From contig NZ_JAUYVM010000020.1 in NCBI RefSeq assembly GCF_030689305.1, positions 39,788-103,787 on the forward strand: DNA of 64,000 nucleotides, given 5' to 3'. A program made the translations under genes and the position numbers. This DNA is from Vibrio penaeicida. GTDB lineage: Bacteria; Pseudomonadota; Gammaproteobacteria; Enterobacterales; Vibrionaceae. The notes beneath the pieces are model-generated. The model was not told the origin of the DNA and did no database searches. It saw only the letters and a list, made by a program, of their open reading frames with translations. Numbering within the stretch: position 1 is the first letter of the stretch; each line of letters starts with the position of its first letter. Positions 51,584 to 60,513 of this stretch are shown in pieces.

Positions 51584-52306
51584 TTCTGGTTCTCTGACCA
51601 GCATGTAACCTTTCCCTCTTGACGTAACGATGTATTGAGGCATCTTGGGGTTGTCATCAATCTTTCTTCTCAATCGCCCAATTAACATGTCTACAGACCG
51701 GCTAGACATTGGGTGGCGCTTCTTTCCTAATGCCAAAGAAAGCTCTTCTCTAGAAGAATATTTACCCTTATTACCGATTAAATGAAGAAGCAGCATATGC
51801 TCTCCGTCGGTTAGGCTTTTATTGATGTCTTGAGTTTTGAGCTCACGTGTTTCCAAGTGAAGGGAGTATTTTCCGAAGCTGACATGGCTTTCTGAATGAA
51901 AGTGAGGCATGTGCTTTCGTTGGGATACGTTAATAATTCGGAGAGTCAGCTCTTCTGCGGTATATGGAGGTACTAGAAAATCATCGGCACCTGAATTAAT
52001 AATTGAGAAAGCACGATTTTTATCTCTACAAATAATAATTGAACTTAACTCTGAATTTCTTATGAAATTCCTTGTTCTATAAAAATCCGTGTCAGACGTT
52101 ATATTCCTGTCTATGACAATAGCACTAAAGTTAATATTTTTATCCAATGATAAGTATGAATTATTATGTGAGAGGCCACAGCTGTCTGAATAAAAGAATA
52201 TATTGACCTTTATATCTTTAAAGAAACGTGAAATGGGTTCCTTATAAACGTGTCTGTCGGTGATATAAGCCACATTATATTGTACCGTATTTGTGCTTTT
52301 ATTCAT
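51581..52306 (-). CDS. OmpR-type response regulator with atypical receiver
   Basis: 241-residue regulator. The C-terminal winged helix (about residues 140-238) is clear: LTDGEHMLLLHLIGNKGKYSSREELSLALG...SRSVDMLIGRLRRKIDDNP...VTSRGKGYML. The N-terminal receiver is diverged: Asp66 (AIVIDRN) could be the phospho-acceptor, but the acidic pocket has only one clear residue (Asp17) and the conserved Lys-Pro is replaced by Val-Pro-Pro (FLVPPYTAEEL). No histidine kinase gene is nearby. It is divergent from the large lipoprotein gene and probably controls it through the repeats at 52394-52533. Confidence 0.85.
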   Translation of the reverse strand: MNKSTNTVQYNVAYITDRHVYKEPISRFFKDIKVNIFFYSDSCGLSHNNSYLSLDKNINFSAIVIDRNITSDTDFYRTRNFIRNSELSSIIICRDKNRAFSIINSGADDFLVPPYTAEELTLRIINVSQRKHMPHFHSESHVSFGKYSLHLETRELKTQDINKSLTDGEHMLLLHLIGNKGKYSSREELSLALGKKRHPMSSRSVDMLIGRLRRKIDDNPKMPQYIVTSRGKGYMLVREPE

Positions 52307-52393
52307 GTATTTGTCCCCAAAGTGGTTTTAGCAATCATTACTAATATTTTTAGGTGTTTTTCTTATCCTACGGTAATTTTTTGCATGTTCTAA

Positions 52394-52533
52394 AGTAACC
52401 GAATGTAACATGTAAGGATAATGCTAAAAAACTGAGCGATATCTAATTACATTCCAATTTGTTGTGTTTTTTTCATGAAAGTAAATAGTTCTAAGTAACA
52501 TATTGTAAATGGTGTCAGTAACACATTGTAAAT
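52394..52533. promoter_or_regulatory. Direct repeats in the regulator-lipoprotein intergenic region
   Basis: AGTAACATATTGTAAAT (52494-52510) and AGTAACACATTGTAAAT (52517-52533) differ at one base and are 23 bp apart, about two helical turns. A weaker third copy, AGTAACCGAATGTAACA, is at 52394-52410. Tandem direct repeats on one face of the helix are typical for OmpR-type regulators. The rest of the 331-base gap is AT-rich with no gene. Confidence 0.55.
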
Positions 52534-52637
52534 AGAAAATAACTTTCATTGTTTATGCGTATATATTTCCCTTTGCTGTTTTTAATAAAGTCATTCATAT
52601 ATTTGACTTATCTTTTAACATAATTGAGAAAATTAAC

Positions 52638-55600
52638 ATGAAGCGCAAAGGAATATTGCAATTTATTTATGCATTGATGATTTCTATCGTCGTCACTGCA
52701 TGTGGAGGAGGTGGAGGTGACAGTAGCAATCAATCTGTCAGTGACACTTCAAGAAAAGGTAGCTTACAGCTGGTGCTAAAAGACGAGACGAATTCCAGTC
52801 AATTTGAAACCGTATCAGTTGAGAACATTCAAGGGGCATCTCGTGCTCTTAGCTTTAAATCCCAATCATCAGATGCGAAAGCATTTTCGTCTGTAGCAGG
52901 CGAAGAAAATGGTTCTTTGTCTCCAGGCTCGGTGACGACAAATGAACCAGCCCTCGACCTAAACCTGGATACATTCAGAATTTCAGGAGAAGGACCTGCT
53001 GGTGAATCATTTAATACTGTTGTCAGAGGTCGTGGTGCTCGTCAAATTGAAGGACTGGCTGCTGGGAACTGGACTATCACAGTTATTGCTCAAGATGTCA
53101 GTGGCTTAGAGTTCGCGCGTGGTAGCCAAGCTGTGACAGTACGACCATCGGAAGTAACACCTTCATTTATCGAGGTAGTTATGGCTCAAGGTAAAGGCAG
53201 TTTTGACTTTGAGATTGAGTGGCCAAAAAACATTGCATTGACGCCTAAAGTTACAGCAGAGCTGCGTTCAACTAGTGGTAACGTGGTTTCTGTACTGGAT
53301 ACGAATGTAACTTCGAAAGACGCAAATAATTGGGTGGTAAGTGCTTCATTAAGCAATCAGGTAGATTCAGGTTATTATGCGTTGGTGTTTACTATTTACG
53401 ACGGTAACTCTACCAATGCTAAAGCGCATTTAGCTACAGGTTTTGCTGAGACGGTTCGTATTATTAAAGGGCAGTCAACGTCGGTAAAACAAACGTTGAA
53501 AGGAGTGAAAGGTGTTGGCGAAATTGACCTGAATATTGAGCTTAAGGTAAACAACTCGCTTCCTATTGAAATTGCGAATGCTAATGTGTTACCAAGTTCA
53601 TTTGCGTTTGATACACTGACGAGTTACACCGTTGAAGCCGATGTGCCTAGCTCAGATTCTAGCCATGGCAACATTGTAAAAACTTGGTACCTAAACGGTC
53701 AGTTGGTAGGGATAGGACCAACATTTACGATCGATCCTGCCAATACTCCTCTGGTGAACAACTACTTTGGTCATTACCTTAAAGGTCACTATCGTTTAGA
53801 TGTGATAGGTGTTACGCCAACTGGTGAGAGAAGTGGCTCGGCGAGCTATGAATTTTCTGTAACGGGAGATCAAATTTCCATTGGTCAGAAAGGAGCAATT
53901 GTTGGTCAAGTCTTCCTAAACCTTGCCAGTTCTAAACCACATTCAAGCTCTGTCAGCAATCTTGAAGTGAACCTTAAAAATGACACGGGTGTAGCTATTC
54001 AAGGTGCAATTGAACTCTTGGACTCTAACGGAAAATTTGGCGGTCAAGACATTCCGGCTGGCGATTATGCGTTAGAGATAAAATTGGGAGCATCTTACCT
54101 TCCTTATCATGCACCAGTTAAGATTGAACCTGGGGTATTAACGGATCTGGATGTTATTCAGTTATTACCAGGGTCTACCTCTTCTGTATCGGCAACAGCA
54201 GAATCAAGTATCTCACTCGGTAATGGTGCATCTATCTCGTTTCCTGCGAACGCCTTCACGGGTGTAACAAGCGGTAATGTGACGGTTTCTCATCGTTCAG
54301 TTAACCCTTCAGATTCTGCTTTCCTAGAAGCTTTTCCTGGCGGTTTTACCGGTATTGAAACAGACGCCAATGGTGTTCCAACTGGGGAAGCTGAAATAAT
54401 CTCGTTTGGTGTTATCGGTGCAGATATAAGAGACACTTCAGGGAATGAAGTGACATTAGCATCACCTGCAACAATTAAGATTAAAGTAGCAAACCCTGCA
54501 ACCGCACCTACATCACTACCATTGTGGCACTTAAGTGAAACTACTGGTAAATGGACACAAAAGGGCGTCGCAAACCTCGATGGCGATTACTATGTGGGCA
54601 CAGTTGAACACTTCAGTTGGTGGAACTTTGATTACTCATGTGGTCCCGAAGGTGCATTACGTTGTCCCTATATAAGTGTAAGCTTTGATGTAGTTGACGT
54701 TCACGGAAACCCTGTTCCATATGCAAAGGTTAAAGTGTCTGGATCGGGTACTTTTGCATCTCAGAAAACGGTGACCACAAATAGTTTAGGCAAAGCGTAT
54801 GCAAGCCTAATGTTTTCACCGCAAGCGATTGAGGATAAATGGGAATCAATTTCATACTCCATTTCTGCACAACAAAGTCGACCGAATGTGAATGGAACAC
54901 TTCTGAGCAGTAAACCGACTTCAATGGAGTTTTACCTAGATCATGCTGCAGGTCGAAATAAGCGTTACACCAAAAAAATCGTTTTAGGAGAAGATGCCCC
55001 TTACCTAACCGTAAAGTCAAAGTACCGTGATATTGAGAACCAAGATGTATGGAGAGCTATCGAGAATGATAGCGCGCCAATCAAAGTCATTCAGCCAACT
55101 GGGTCTGCGACTAGCTCTGAAACGGGTATAGAAATTAAAAACTCAGGTAAGTCTGAGCTTACTATTTCTGGTTTCAACTTCCGAACCACAGATGGAAAGA
55201 GTTTACCTTCCGACTGGTCGCTGAGTATTAGCAACTTGCCTCCAAAACTGGATCCAGAAAATACACATATTTTCAATGTTAAGTATCAAGGTACCGATTG
55301 GGATCTAGCTCGAGCGACATTGGAGATTGTAAGTGATGACCCAACAGGGAATGCTCTTATTCCTTTAGTTGCTGTGCCTACTCCAATTCCAGGTCACAGA
55401 GCCATTGTCATTGAAAACAAAACGCTTTCTACCATGTCGACATTTAGTGGCCGTGTAGGTTATAGCACAATGTTAGATCCGTATGCTCCTAGCAATCCGT
55501 ACGCACCGTCTAACCCTTATGCCCCTACAAACCCATACGCACCATCAAATCCATATGCACCAGCCGACCCTTATGCCGAGCCGAAGACGATTCAATCGTT

Positions 55601-56054
55601 CTATGGGTATAGTTCCAGCTACTCTTCCACTGCTCAGAGGGGTTCAAGCTCTTACGGTCCGTATGAGTACCGTGCGCTATTTGCATTTGATTTAACTGCT
55701 ATTCCAACAAATGCGAGAATCTTGAGTGCGAGATTGGAGAACAATCGAAATGTAGGCAATGCAGTTAATTTGTATGAAGGTACACAATCAGAATACCCGA
55801 ACAACGAATCTGCAAAAAAGGACTTCGAATTTAGATGTGATGTAGGTATTGCACCTGAAGACTGCCCTCTCGGTCAGTTAGCAACTGGTAACTCGCCAGT
55901 GAAATTGAACTTCGGTGAACGTGGTATTGAAGAAATTCGCGATGCTATAAACAGCGGAGAAATCTTGAAAATTTCAGCATCCATTGCTGATGAAACTGGG
56001 TATCAGTATTTCAGGTTCCAAGATTTAAAACTGGTTATTGAATTCGGTTACTAA
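52638..56054 (+). CDS. Large surface-type lipoprotein with NPYAPS repeat
   Basis: 1,138-residue lipoprotein of unknown function. The signal ends in lipobox VTAC (Cys22), followed by five glycines, a pattern common in exported marine lipoproteins. By eye: a beta-rich N-terminal half; a carboxypeptidase-regulatory-like segment (about 425-510, GQVFLNLASS...IPAGDYALEIKLG); a domain with FPANAFTGVTSGNVTVSHRSV; an Ig-like domain (about 675-740); a choice-of-anchor-D-like domain (about 830-920); the repeat DPYAPS-NPYAPS... (947-982); and a C-terminal beta domain starting YEYRALFAFDL (about 1005-1138), resembling carbohydrate-binding DNRLRE-type domains. The ligase-like gene follows 26 bases later, so the two are probably co-transcribed. 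Confidence 0.8.
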   Translation: MKRKGILQFIYALMISIVVTACGGGGGDSSNQSVSDTSRKGSLQLVLKDETNSSQFETVSVENIQGASRALSFKSQSSDAKAFSSVAGEENGSLSPGSVTTNEPALDLNLDTFRISGEGPAGESFNTVVRGRGARQIEGLAAGNWTITVIAQDVSGLEFARGSQAVTVRPSEVTPSFIEVVMAQGKGSFDFEIEWPKNIALTPKVTAELRSTSGNVVSVLDTNVTSKDANNWVVSASLSNQVDSGYYALVFTIYDGNSTNAKAHLATGFAETVRIIKGQSTSVKQTLKGVKGVGEIDLNIELKVNNSLPIEIANANVLPSSFAFDTLTSYTVEADVPSSDSSHGNIVKTWYLNGQLVGIGPTFTIDPANTPLVNNYFGHYLKGHYRLDVIGVTPTGERSGSASYEFSVTGDQISIGQKGAIVGQVFLNLASSKPHSSSVSNLEVNLKNDTGVAIQGAIELLDSNGKFGGQDIPAGDYALEIKLGASYLPYHAPVKIEPGVLTDLDVIQLLPGSTSSVSATAESSISLGNGASISFPANAFTGVTSGNVTVSHRSVNPSDSAFLEAFPGGFTGIETDANGVPTGEAEIISFGVIGADIRDTSGNEVTLASPATIKIKVANPATAPTSLPLWHLSETTGKWTQKGVANLDGDYYVGTVEHFSWWNFDYSCGPEGALRCPYISVSFDVVDVHGNPVPYAKVKVSGSGTFASQKTVTTNSLGKAYASLMFSPQAIEDKWESISYSISAQQSRPNVNGTLLSSKPTSMEFYLDHAAGRNKRYTKKIVLGEDAPYLTVKSKYRDIENQDVWRAIENDSAPIKVIQPTGSATSSETGIEIKNSGKSELTISGFNFRTTDGKSLPSDWSLSISNLPPKLDPENTHIFNVKYQGTDWDLARATLEIVSDDPTGNALIPLVAVPTPIPGHRAIVIENKTLSTMSTFSGRVGYSTMLDPYAPSNPYAPSNPYAPTNPYAPSNPYAPADPYAEPKTIQSFYGYSSSYSSTAQRGSSSYGPYEYRALFAFDLTAIPTNARILSARLENNRNVGNAVNLYEGTQSEYPNNESAKKDFEFRCDVGIAPEDCPLGQLATGNSPVKLNFGERGIEEIRDAINSGEILKISASIADETGYQYFRFQDLKLVIEFGY
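55476..55583 (+). repeat. Six exact-length 18-bp coding repeats (NPYAPS)
   Basis: Units read DPYAPS, NPYAPS, NPYAPT, NPYAPS, NPYAPA, DPYAEP. Protein repeats are nearly identical while codons vary (CCG/CCT/CCA, TAT/TAC), so the peptide is under selection rather than freshly slipped. Pro/Ser/Thr/Ala-rich tracts of this kind are often linkers or O-glycosylation sites. Confidence 0.9.
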
Positions 56055-56069
56055 ACTCAACCTAACTAC

Positions 56070-56090
56070 AAGGGAGCACTATGCTCCCTT
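56070..56090 (+). promoter_or_regulatory. Hairpin covering the ribosome site and start of the ligase-like gene
   Basis: AAGGGAGCA-CTA-TGCTCCCTT, a perfect 9-bp stem. The left arm contains the ribosome site AGGGAG, and the ATG at 56081-56083 lies at the loop and the base of the right arm. No T-run follows, so this is more likely translational control than termination. Confidence 0.55.
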
Positions 56091-57802
56091 CTTCTATGAT
56101 TATGTCTCTATTCATTAAACAAATTACCCATCGAATTGACGATGTTTGGTTAGTGTTACTACCTATCGTTATCTCCATTACAACTTGTGTTCATTGGAGC
56201 GGCTTTTTCTATAGCCACGATGTACCTAAATGGCTATTCATTGATGTACTTTTGTCGGTGTTCGTTTTTTTAAATCTACGAAAATTGGCTTGTAAGTTCT
56301 CCTATATAAGCTTCTTATTTGGCGCTACGGCGTATTGGATGGTGACCAGCTTTGTATGGTCTAGTCATGTTTACGCTGGTATTGAGTTTCTATTTCGCTT
56401 TGCACTGTTTGGTCTTTCCTTTTCACTACTGGTAACGATTTATAACAGAGAACAGCGAAAAAATTTACTGCTCAGTTCTTCGGTGCTTTCTGCCACTCTT
56501 TTCTCTATTACTTTTTTTATCGAACGCTGGATGAATATTCCTGTGAATAATGGTGCGTTCACACCAATTGGATTTACTAACAATGCAGGACATATTTTCA
56601 ACATCTGGATTCCGGCTCTATGCTATATCGCATGGTGTAACAGATTTAGGTTTTTATGCTTACTGGGAGTTTCTTTCGTCTTATTAAGCGTGCTGCACGT
56701 CCTGAATATCTCTCATATCAGAACTACCGTTATTGCTCTGGCTTTGGGGGGGCTTGTTTTTCTATTCTTGCAGTCGAGACGCTTGTTAAAGCGGGGAAAA
56801 CTATCTCTTAGAATCCCGTTGGTGATTATTGGAATAGCTTCTTTAGTAGGATATTCCACTTCACAATTATCATTTGCTCTTCCTCATACACTTTCTGCTT
56901 CATTTAGCGCTATTGAAGAGCCCTTAGATAGCTATCGCCCTAGGCTAAATATGGTTCTCAATAGTTGGGATATGCTAAAGGAAAATCCATTTGGAGTCGG
57001 GGCAAACAACTTTGAGTTCCAGCATCCAGAGTTCGCGAAAGTTGGCACTCATCAGGCCTCCGAATTTGTCAGTGAGAAACAAATATTAAAAACACCACAT
57101 AACTTTCTAGCCAAGGTATTTACCGAACTCGGCTGGATCGGTGGAATCTTATTCTTGCTACTCTACCTATGGCTTATCGTTAAAGCTTTCCAATTAGTGA
57201 TAGCAGAACCCAACCGTTGGTGGATATTTATTGCATTGTTCGCCTTTTTAACCCATTCACTTTTGAGCCAAGTGTTTTTGTCTCCGATGAGCTACATATT
57301 TGCGATATTGCTGTTTGCTGCACTTATCAGAGACAAGAAAGAAGTAACTATAGCCAAACCGAGTAACAAGACCGTTTTATCCTCTGTGGCAATATTTGCA
57401 CTGATTGTTCCCGCATTGAGCTTCATGACCACAGTTTCTCATTTTTACCACTACCAAGGGGCCTCAAACCAAAACATAGAAAAACTGGTGAAGTCAGTTT
57501 CCATTTATCCGGGAAATGAAGCAGCATGGCTTGAGTTGTCTATGGCGTACTTTTACGGACCGAAGGATTTGGATTCAGCTATAGCTGCTTCGGAGAGTTT
57601 TCTTTCTCTCAACCCCAATCATATATACGGTCGTCATTTCTACGGCATGTTACTTGTCTACAACAAAGACTGCGCGAAAGCTGTTCAAACATTAGGTGGA
57701 TTGCTTAAGTACTACCCGAGTTACAAAAAAGCTGAACATTTATTCCACCAGGCGCAAGATTGTAGCCTACGTCAGCAAAATGAGTTGTTAAGTGTCCGAT
57801 AG
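56081..57802 (+). CDS. O-antigen ligase/oligosaccharyltransferase-like membrane protein
   Basis: 573-residue inner membrane protein with about eleven to twelve helices and the Wzy_C/WaaL-type periplasmic region around residues 285-350: SYRPRLNMVLNSWDMLKENPFGVGANNFE and KTPHNFLAKVFTELGWIG, which hold the conserved arginine and histidine. A C-terminal TPR-like tail (about 460-573, YPGNEAAWLELSMAYFYG...) follows. This layout occurs in O-antigen ligases and PglL-type protein O-glycosyltransferases. Being directly downstream of a repeat-rich lipoprotein, it may glycosylate that protein (inference). ATG at 56081 is preferred for its ribosome site; 56096 is a possible alternative. Confidence 0.8.
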   Translation: MLPSSMIMSLFIKQITHRIDDVWLVLLPIVISITTCVHWSGFFYSHDVPKWLFIDVLLSVFVFLNLRKLACKFSYISFLFGATAYWMVTSFVWSSHVYAGIEFLFRFALFGLSFSLLVTIYNREQRKNLLLSSSVLSATLFSITFFIERWMNIPVNNGAFTPIGFTNNAGHIFNIWIPALCYIAWCNRFRFLCLLGVSFVLLSVLHVLNISHIRTTVIALALGGLVFLFLQSRRLLKRGKLSLRIPLVIIGIASLVGYSTSQLSFALPHTLSASFSAIEEPLDSYRPRLNMVLNSWDMLKENPFGVGANNFEFQHPEFAKVGTHQASEFVSEKQILKTPHNFLAKVFTELGWIGGILFLLLYLWLIVKAFQLVIAEPNRWWIFIALFAFLTHSLLSQVFLSPMSYIFAILLFAALIRDKKEVTIAKPSNKTVLSSVAIFALIVPALSFMTTVSHFYHYQGASNQNIEKLVKSVSIYPGNEAAWLELSMAYFYGPKDLDSAIAASESFLSLNPNHIYGRHFYGMLLVYNKDCAKAVQTLGGLLKYYPSYKKAEHLFHQAQDCSLRQQNELLSVR

Positions 57803-57842
57803 ATTGACTGGTCTCATCAAGACCAGTCACGAATGTGCCTAA

Positions 57843-58079
57843 TTAATTTGTCGTCACGGGTTTAGAACGCATTCTTGAAACGGTTTCGCGTTCGGCGCGT
57901 TTGCATCTTTGTGGGGGTAAGCTCTGGTCGAGAAGCTTGAGATCTTCCATGACCATTTCACCTATATTAAGAAACGTGATATCCAAAGCACCTGAACGGT
58001 GGGCAGGAATTTGATGCTTTATAGGTAAATAACTCCTATCTTCAGTTAAATATAATTTAGCCGAACTTCTCTGCGGAAT
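57843..58079 (-). pseudogene. 3' remnant of an unidentified gene
   Basis: A 78-codon open frame on the minus strand has protein-like composition (SAKLYLTEDRSYLPIKHQIP, then HRSGALDITFLNIGEMVMED) and ends in TAA at 57843. A TAA lies directly upstream at about 58080, and there is no start codon before the internal ATG near residue 41. It looks like the C-terminal end of a degraded periplasmic-type protein. The alternative is a real 37-39-residue small protein from the internal ATGs. I do not recognise the family. It fills most of the 360-base gap before pdxB. Confidence 0.45.
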
Positions 58080-58162
58080 TTAAAATCAAAACAAACTTTT
58101 AACTCAGCGCTGATTGGGGCAAAATCGGTGCATCTTTTCTAACGTAACCTTGCTCAATTGAA

Positions 58163-59308
58163 ATGAAAATCCTTATTGATGAAAATATGCCTTATGCTGA
58201 AACGCTTTTTAGCCAGCTAGGTGAAGTGGTTTTGAAACCAGGACGTACAATGACTGCCGAAGATTTGGTCGATGTGGATGGCTTGATGATTCGCTCAGTA
58301 ACAAAAGTGAATAAAGAACTGATTTCCAAAGCCAACAAACTAAAGTTTGTTGGGACAGCAACGGCAGGAATGGATCATGTTGATCAAGCACTGTTAAAAG
58401 AGAAAGGCATTTTCTTTACGGCTGCACCTGGCTGTAACAAAGTCGGTGTTGCTGAATACGCGTTTAGCGTGATGATGATTCTAGGGCAGCAGCAAGGTTT
58501 CTCCGTATTCGATAAAACCGTCGGTATTATTGGAGCAGGTCAGGTAGGTTCTTATCTCGCTAAATGCCTTCAAGGAATGGGCATTAAGGTTCTATTGAGT
58601 GACCCCATTAAACAAGCTGAAGGGGATGAGCGTACTTTTACCGCGCTTGAAACATTGCTTGAACAGTCAGATATCATCACTCTACACACCCCAATCACGC
58701 GTGATGGAGAGCACCCAACTCACCATATCCTCAATGAAACGCGTCTAGAAGCATTAAGATCGAATCAAATTCTCATTAATGCTGCGCGTGGTCCCGTCGT
58801 TGATAATTCAGCGCTGAAGAAGCGTTTGCAACGCAATGACGGCTTCACGGCTGCATTGGATGTCTTTGAATTTGAACCAGAAGTCGACATGGAGCTACTT
58901 CCATTACTCGCATTTGCTACCCCTCATGTGGCTGGCTATGGTTTAGAGGGTAAAGCTCGCGGTACTACCATGATCTTTAACTCTTTTTGCGAGTTTCTCG
59001 GCAAGGAAAATCGGGTTTACGCATCTGAGTTACTGCCAATAGCACCTGTGCCGCGTGTTCAGCTGGACAGAGCGTGGGACAACGCAACACTGCACAATCT
59101 TACTCAATTGATTTATGATGTCCGTCACGATGACGCCATATTCCGTCGTAATATCGCCCGAGCAGGTGCGTTTGATGAAATGCGCAAAAATTATTGGGAT
59201 AGACGAGAATACAGTGCCGTCACTTTAGTGGGGAATCACGAGTGCAATCTCGAACCACTCGCTAAACTAGGTTTTCAAATTGAGGTAACAAATGAGCCAA
59301 GAATTTAA
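58163..59308 (+). CDS. pdxB: 4-phosphoerythronate dehydrogenase PdxB
   Basis: 381-residue D-2-hydroxyacid dehydrogenase acting early in pyridoxal phosphate synthesis (4-phosphoerythronate to 2-oxo-3-hydroxy-4-phosphobutanoate). The NAD motif TVGIIGAGQVGSYLAKCLQGMG, the substrate arginine in NAARGPVVDN and the catalytic glutamate and histidine (FEFEPE, ATPHVAGYGLEGKARGT) are present. A C-terminal PdxB dimerisation domain (from about residue 285) separates it from simpler relatives. Its end overlaps the asd start by 17 bases. Confidence 0.95.
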   Translation: MKILIDENMPYAETLFSQLGEVVLKPGRTMTAEDLVDVDGLMIRSVTKVNKELISKANKLKFVGTATAGMDHVDQALLKEKGIFFTAAPGCNKVGVAEYAFSVMMILGQQQGFSVFDKTVGIIGAGQVGSYLAKCLQGMGIKVLLSDPIKQAEGDERTFTALETLLEQSDIITLHTPITRDGEHPTHHILNETRLEALRSNQILINAARGPVVDNSALKKRLQRNDGFTAALDVFEFEPEVDMELLPLLAFATPHVAGYGLEGKARGTTMIFNSFCEFLGKENRVYASELLPIAPVPRVQLDRAWDNATLHNLTQLIYDVRHDDAIFRRNIARAGAFDEMRKNYWDRREYSAVTLVGNHECNLEPLAKLGFQIEVTNEPRI

Positions 59309-60305
59309 TGTTGCAATATTAGGTGCAACAGGTGCCGTGGGTGAAACCATTCTTGAAGTGCTAAAAGAGCGTGAATTTCCAGTTGGAGAGTTACACTTAT
59401 TGGCAAGTGAACGCAGTGAAGGTAAGACGTATCGCTTCAATGGGAAAACCATTCGTGTACAAAATGTGGAAGAGTTTGACTGGTCACAAGTACACATCGC
59501 GTTATTTTCTGCAGGTGGCAGTCTTTCTGAAAAATGGGCACCAATTGCGGCAGATGAAGGTGTTGTTGTTATCGATAACACGTCCCAATTCCGCTACGAC
59601 TACGATGTGCCTCTAGTCATACCAGAAGTGAACCCAGAAGCCATTGCAGAGTTTCGTAATCGCAATATCATCGCGAATCCAAACTGCTCAACAATTCAAA
59701 TGCTTGTTGCGCTTAAGCCAATCCACGATCAAGCCGGTATTGAGCGCATTAACGTATCAACTTACCAGTCCGTATCCGGCGCGGGTAAGTCGGGGGTAGA
59801 TGAATTGGCGGGTCAAACTGCGCATTTGTTGAATGGGAAGCCTGTGGAAGAGAAAGCATTCAGTCAACAGATTGCTTTTAACTGTATTCCACAAATCGAC
59901 AAGTTTATGGATAACGGTTATACCAAAGAAGAAATGAAGATGGTTTGGGAAACTCAAAAAATCTTCAACGATGCTTCTATCATGGTGAACCCAACTTGCG
60001 TTCGAGTACCTGTGTTTTATGGTCATGCAGAAGCTGTTCACGTCGAGACCAGAACACCTATCGATGCAGATCAAGTTGCTCAGCTTTTAGGGCAAACAGA
60101 TGGCATCGAAGTATTTTATGGTGAAGAATTCCCAACACAGGTTCGTGATGCTGGTGGTAAAGACCACGTAATGGTTGGTCGGATTCGTAACGACATTAGC
60201 CATCACAGCGGTGTAAACCTTTGGGTTGTGGCAGACAATGTACGAAAAGGTGCGGCTACAAACGCCGTTCAAATCGCCGAAGTGCTAATTCGGGACTATT
60301 TCTAA
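59292..60305 (+). CDS. asd: Aspartate-semialdehyde dehydrogenase
   Basis: 337-residue NADP enzyme that makes aspartate semialdehyde for lysine, threonine, methionine and cell wall precursors. The N-terminal GATGAVGETI binds NADP, and the catalytic cysteine is Cys132 in NPNCSTIQM; the later histidine is in MVGRIRNDISHHSGVN. It is the second asd type of vibrios, sited between pdxB and fimV as in relatives. It overlaps pdxB by 17 bases, so it is in the same transcript. Confidence 0.94.
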   Translation: MSQEFNVAILGATGAVGETILEVLKEREFPVGELHLLASERSEGKTYRFNGKTIRVQNVEEFDWSQVHIALFSAGGSLSEKWAPIAADEGVVVIDNTSQFRYDYDVPLVIPEVNPEAIAEFRNRNIIANPNCSTIQMLVALKPIHDQAGIERINVSTYQSVSGAGKSGVDELAGQTAHLLNGKPVEEKAFSQQIAFNCIPQIDKFMDNGYTKEEMKMVWETQKIFNDASIMVNPTCVRVPVFYGHAEAVHVETRTPIDADQVAQLLGQTDGIEVFYGEEFPTQVRDAGGKDHVMVGRIRNDISHHSGVNLWVVADNVRKGAATNAVQIAEVLIRDYF

Positions 60306-60319
60306 GTATAACTATTTTA

Positions 60320-60346
60320 AAAGCCTCACATTGTGAGGCTTTTTTC
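60320..60346 (+). terminator. Terminator of pdxB-asd
   Basis: AAGCCTCAC-ATT-GTGAGGCTT followed by a T-run. The 208-base gap to the next gene also carries AT-rich promoter-like sequence. Confidence 0.85.
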
Positions 60347-60513
60347 TTGCTTTTATTTTGTTCAAAAAATGCAAAATTGAGTAAGAATGGTACGAATATC
60401 AACTCGGACACACATTTTTTCGTGCGGCCGCTATAGTTTTACGACATTTATCCGATATATTTAGCAGATCACATTATTATTCAAGATAAGAAAGCAAGAA
60501 AGCTGAGCCTTAT

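Noticed and set aside
57810..57828. Hairpin ACTGGTCT-CATCA-AGACCAGT as terminator of the ligase-like gene
   Set aside because: The stem is good but no T-run follows on either strand, so I do not call it a terminator.
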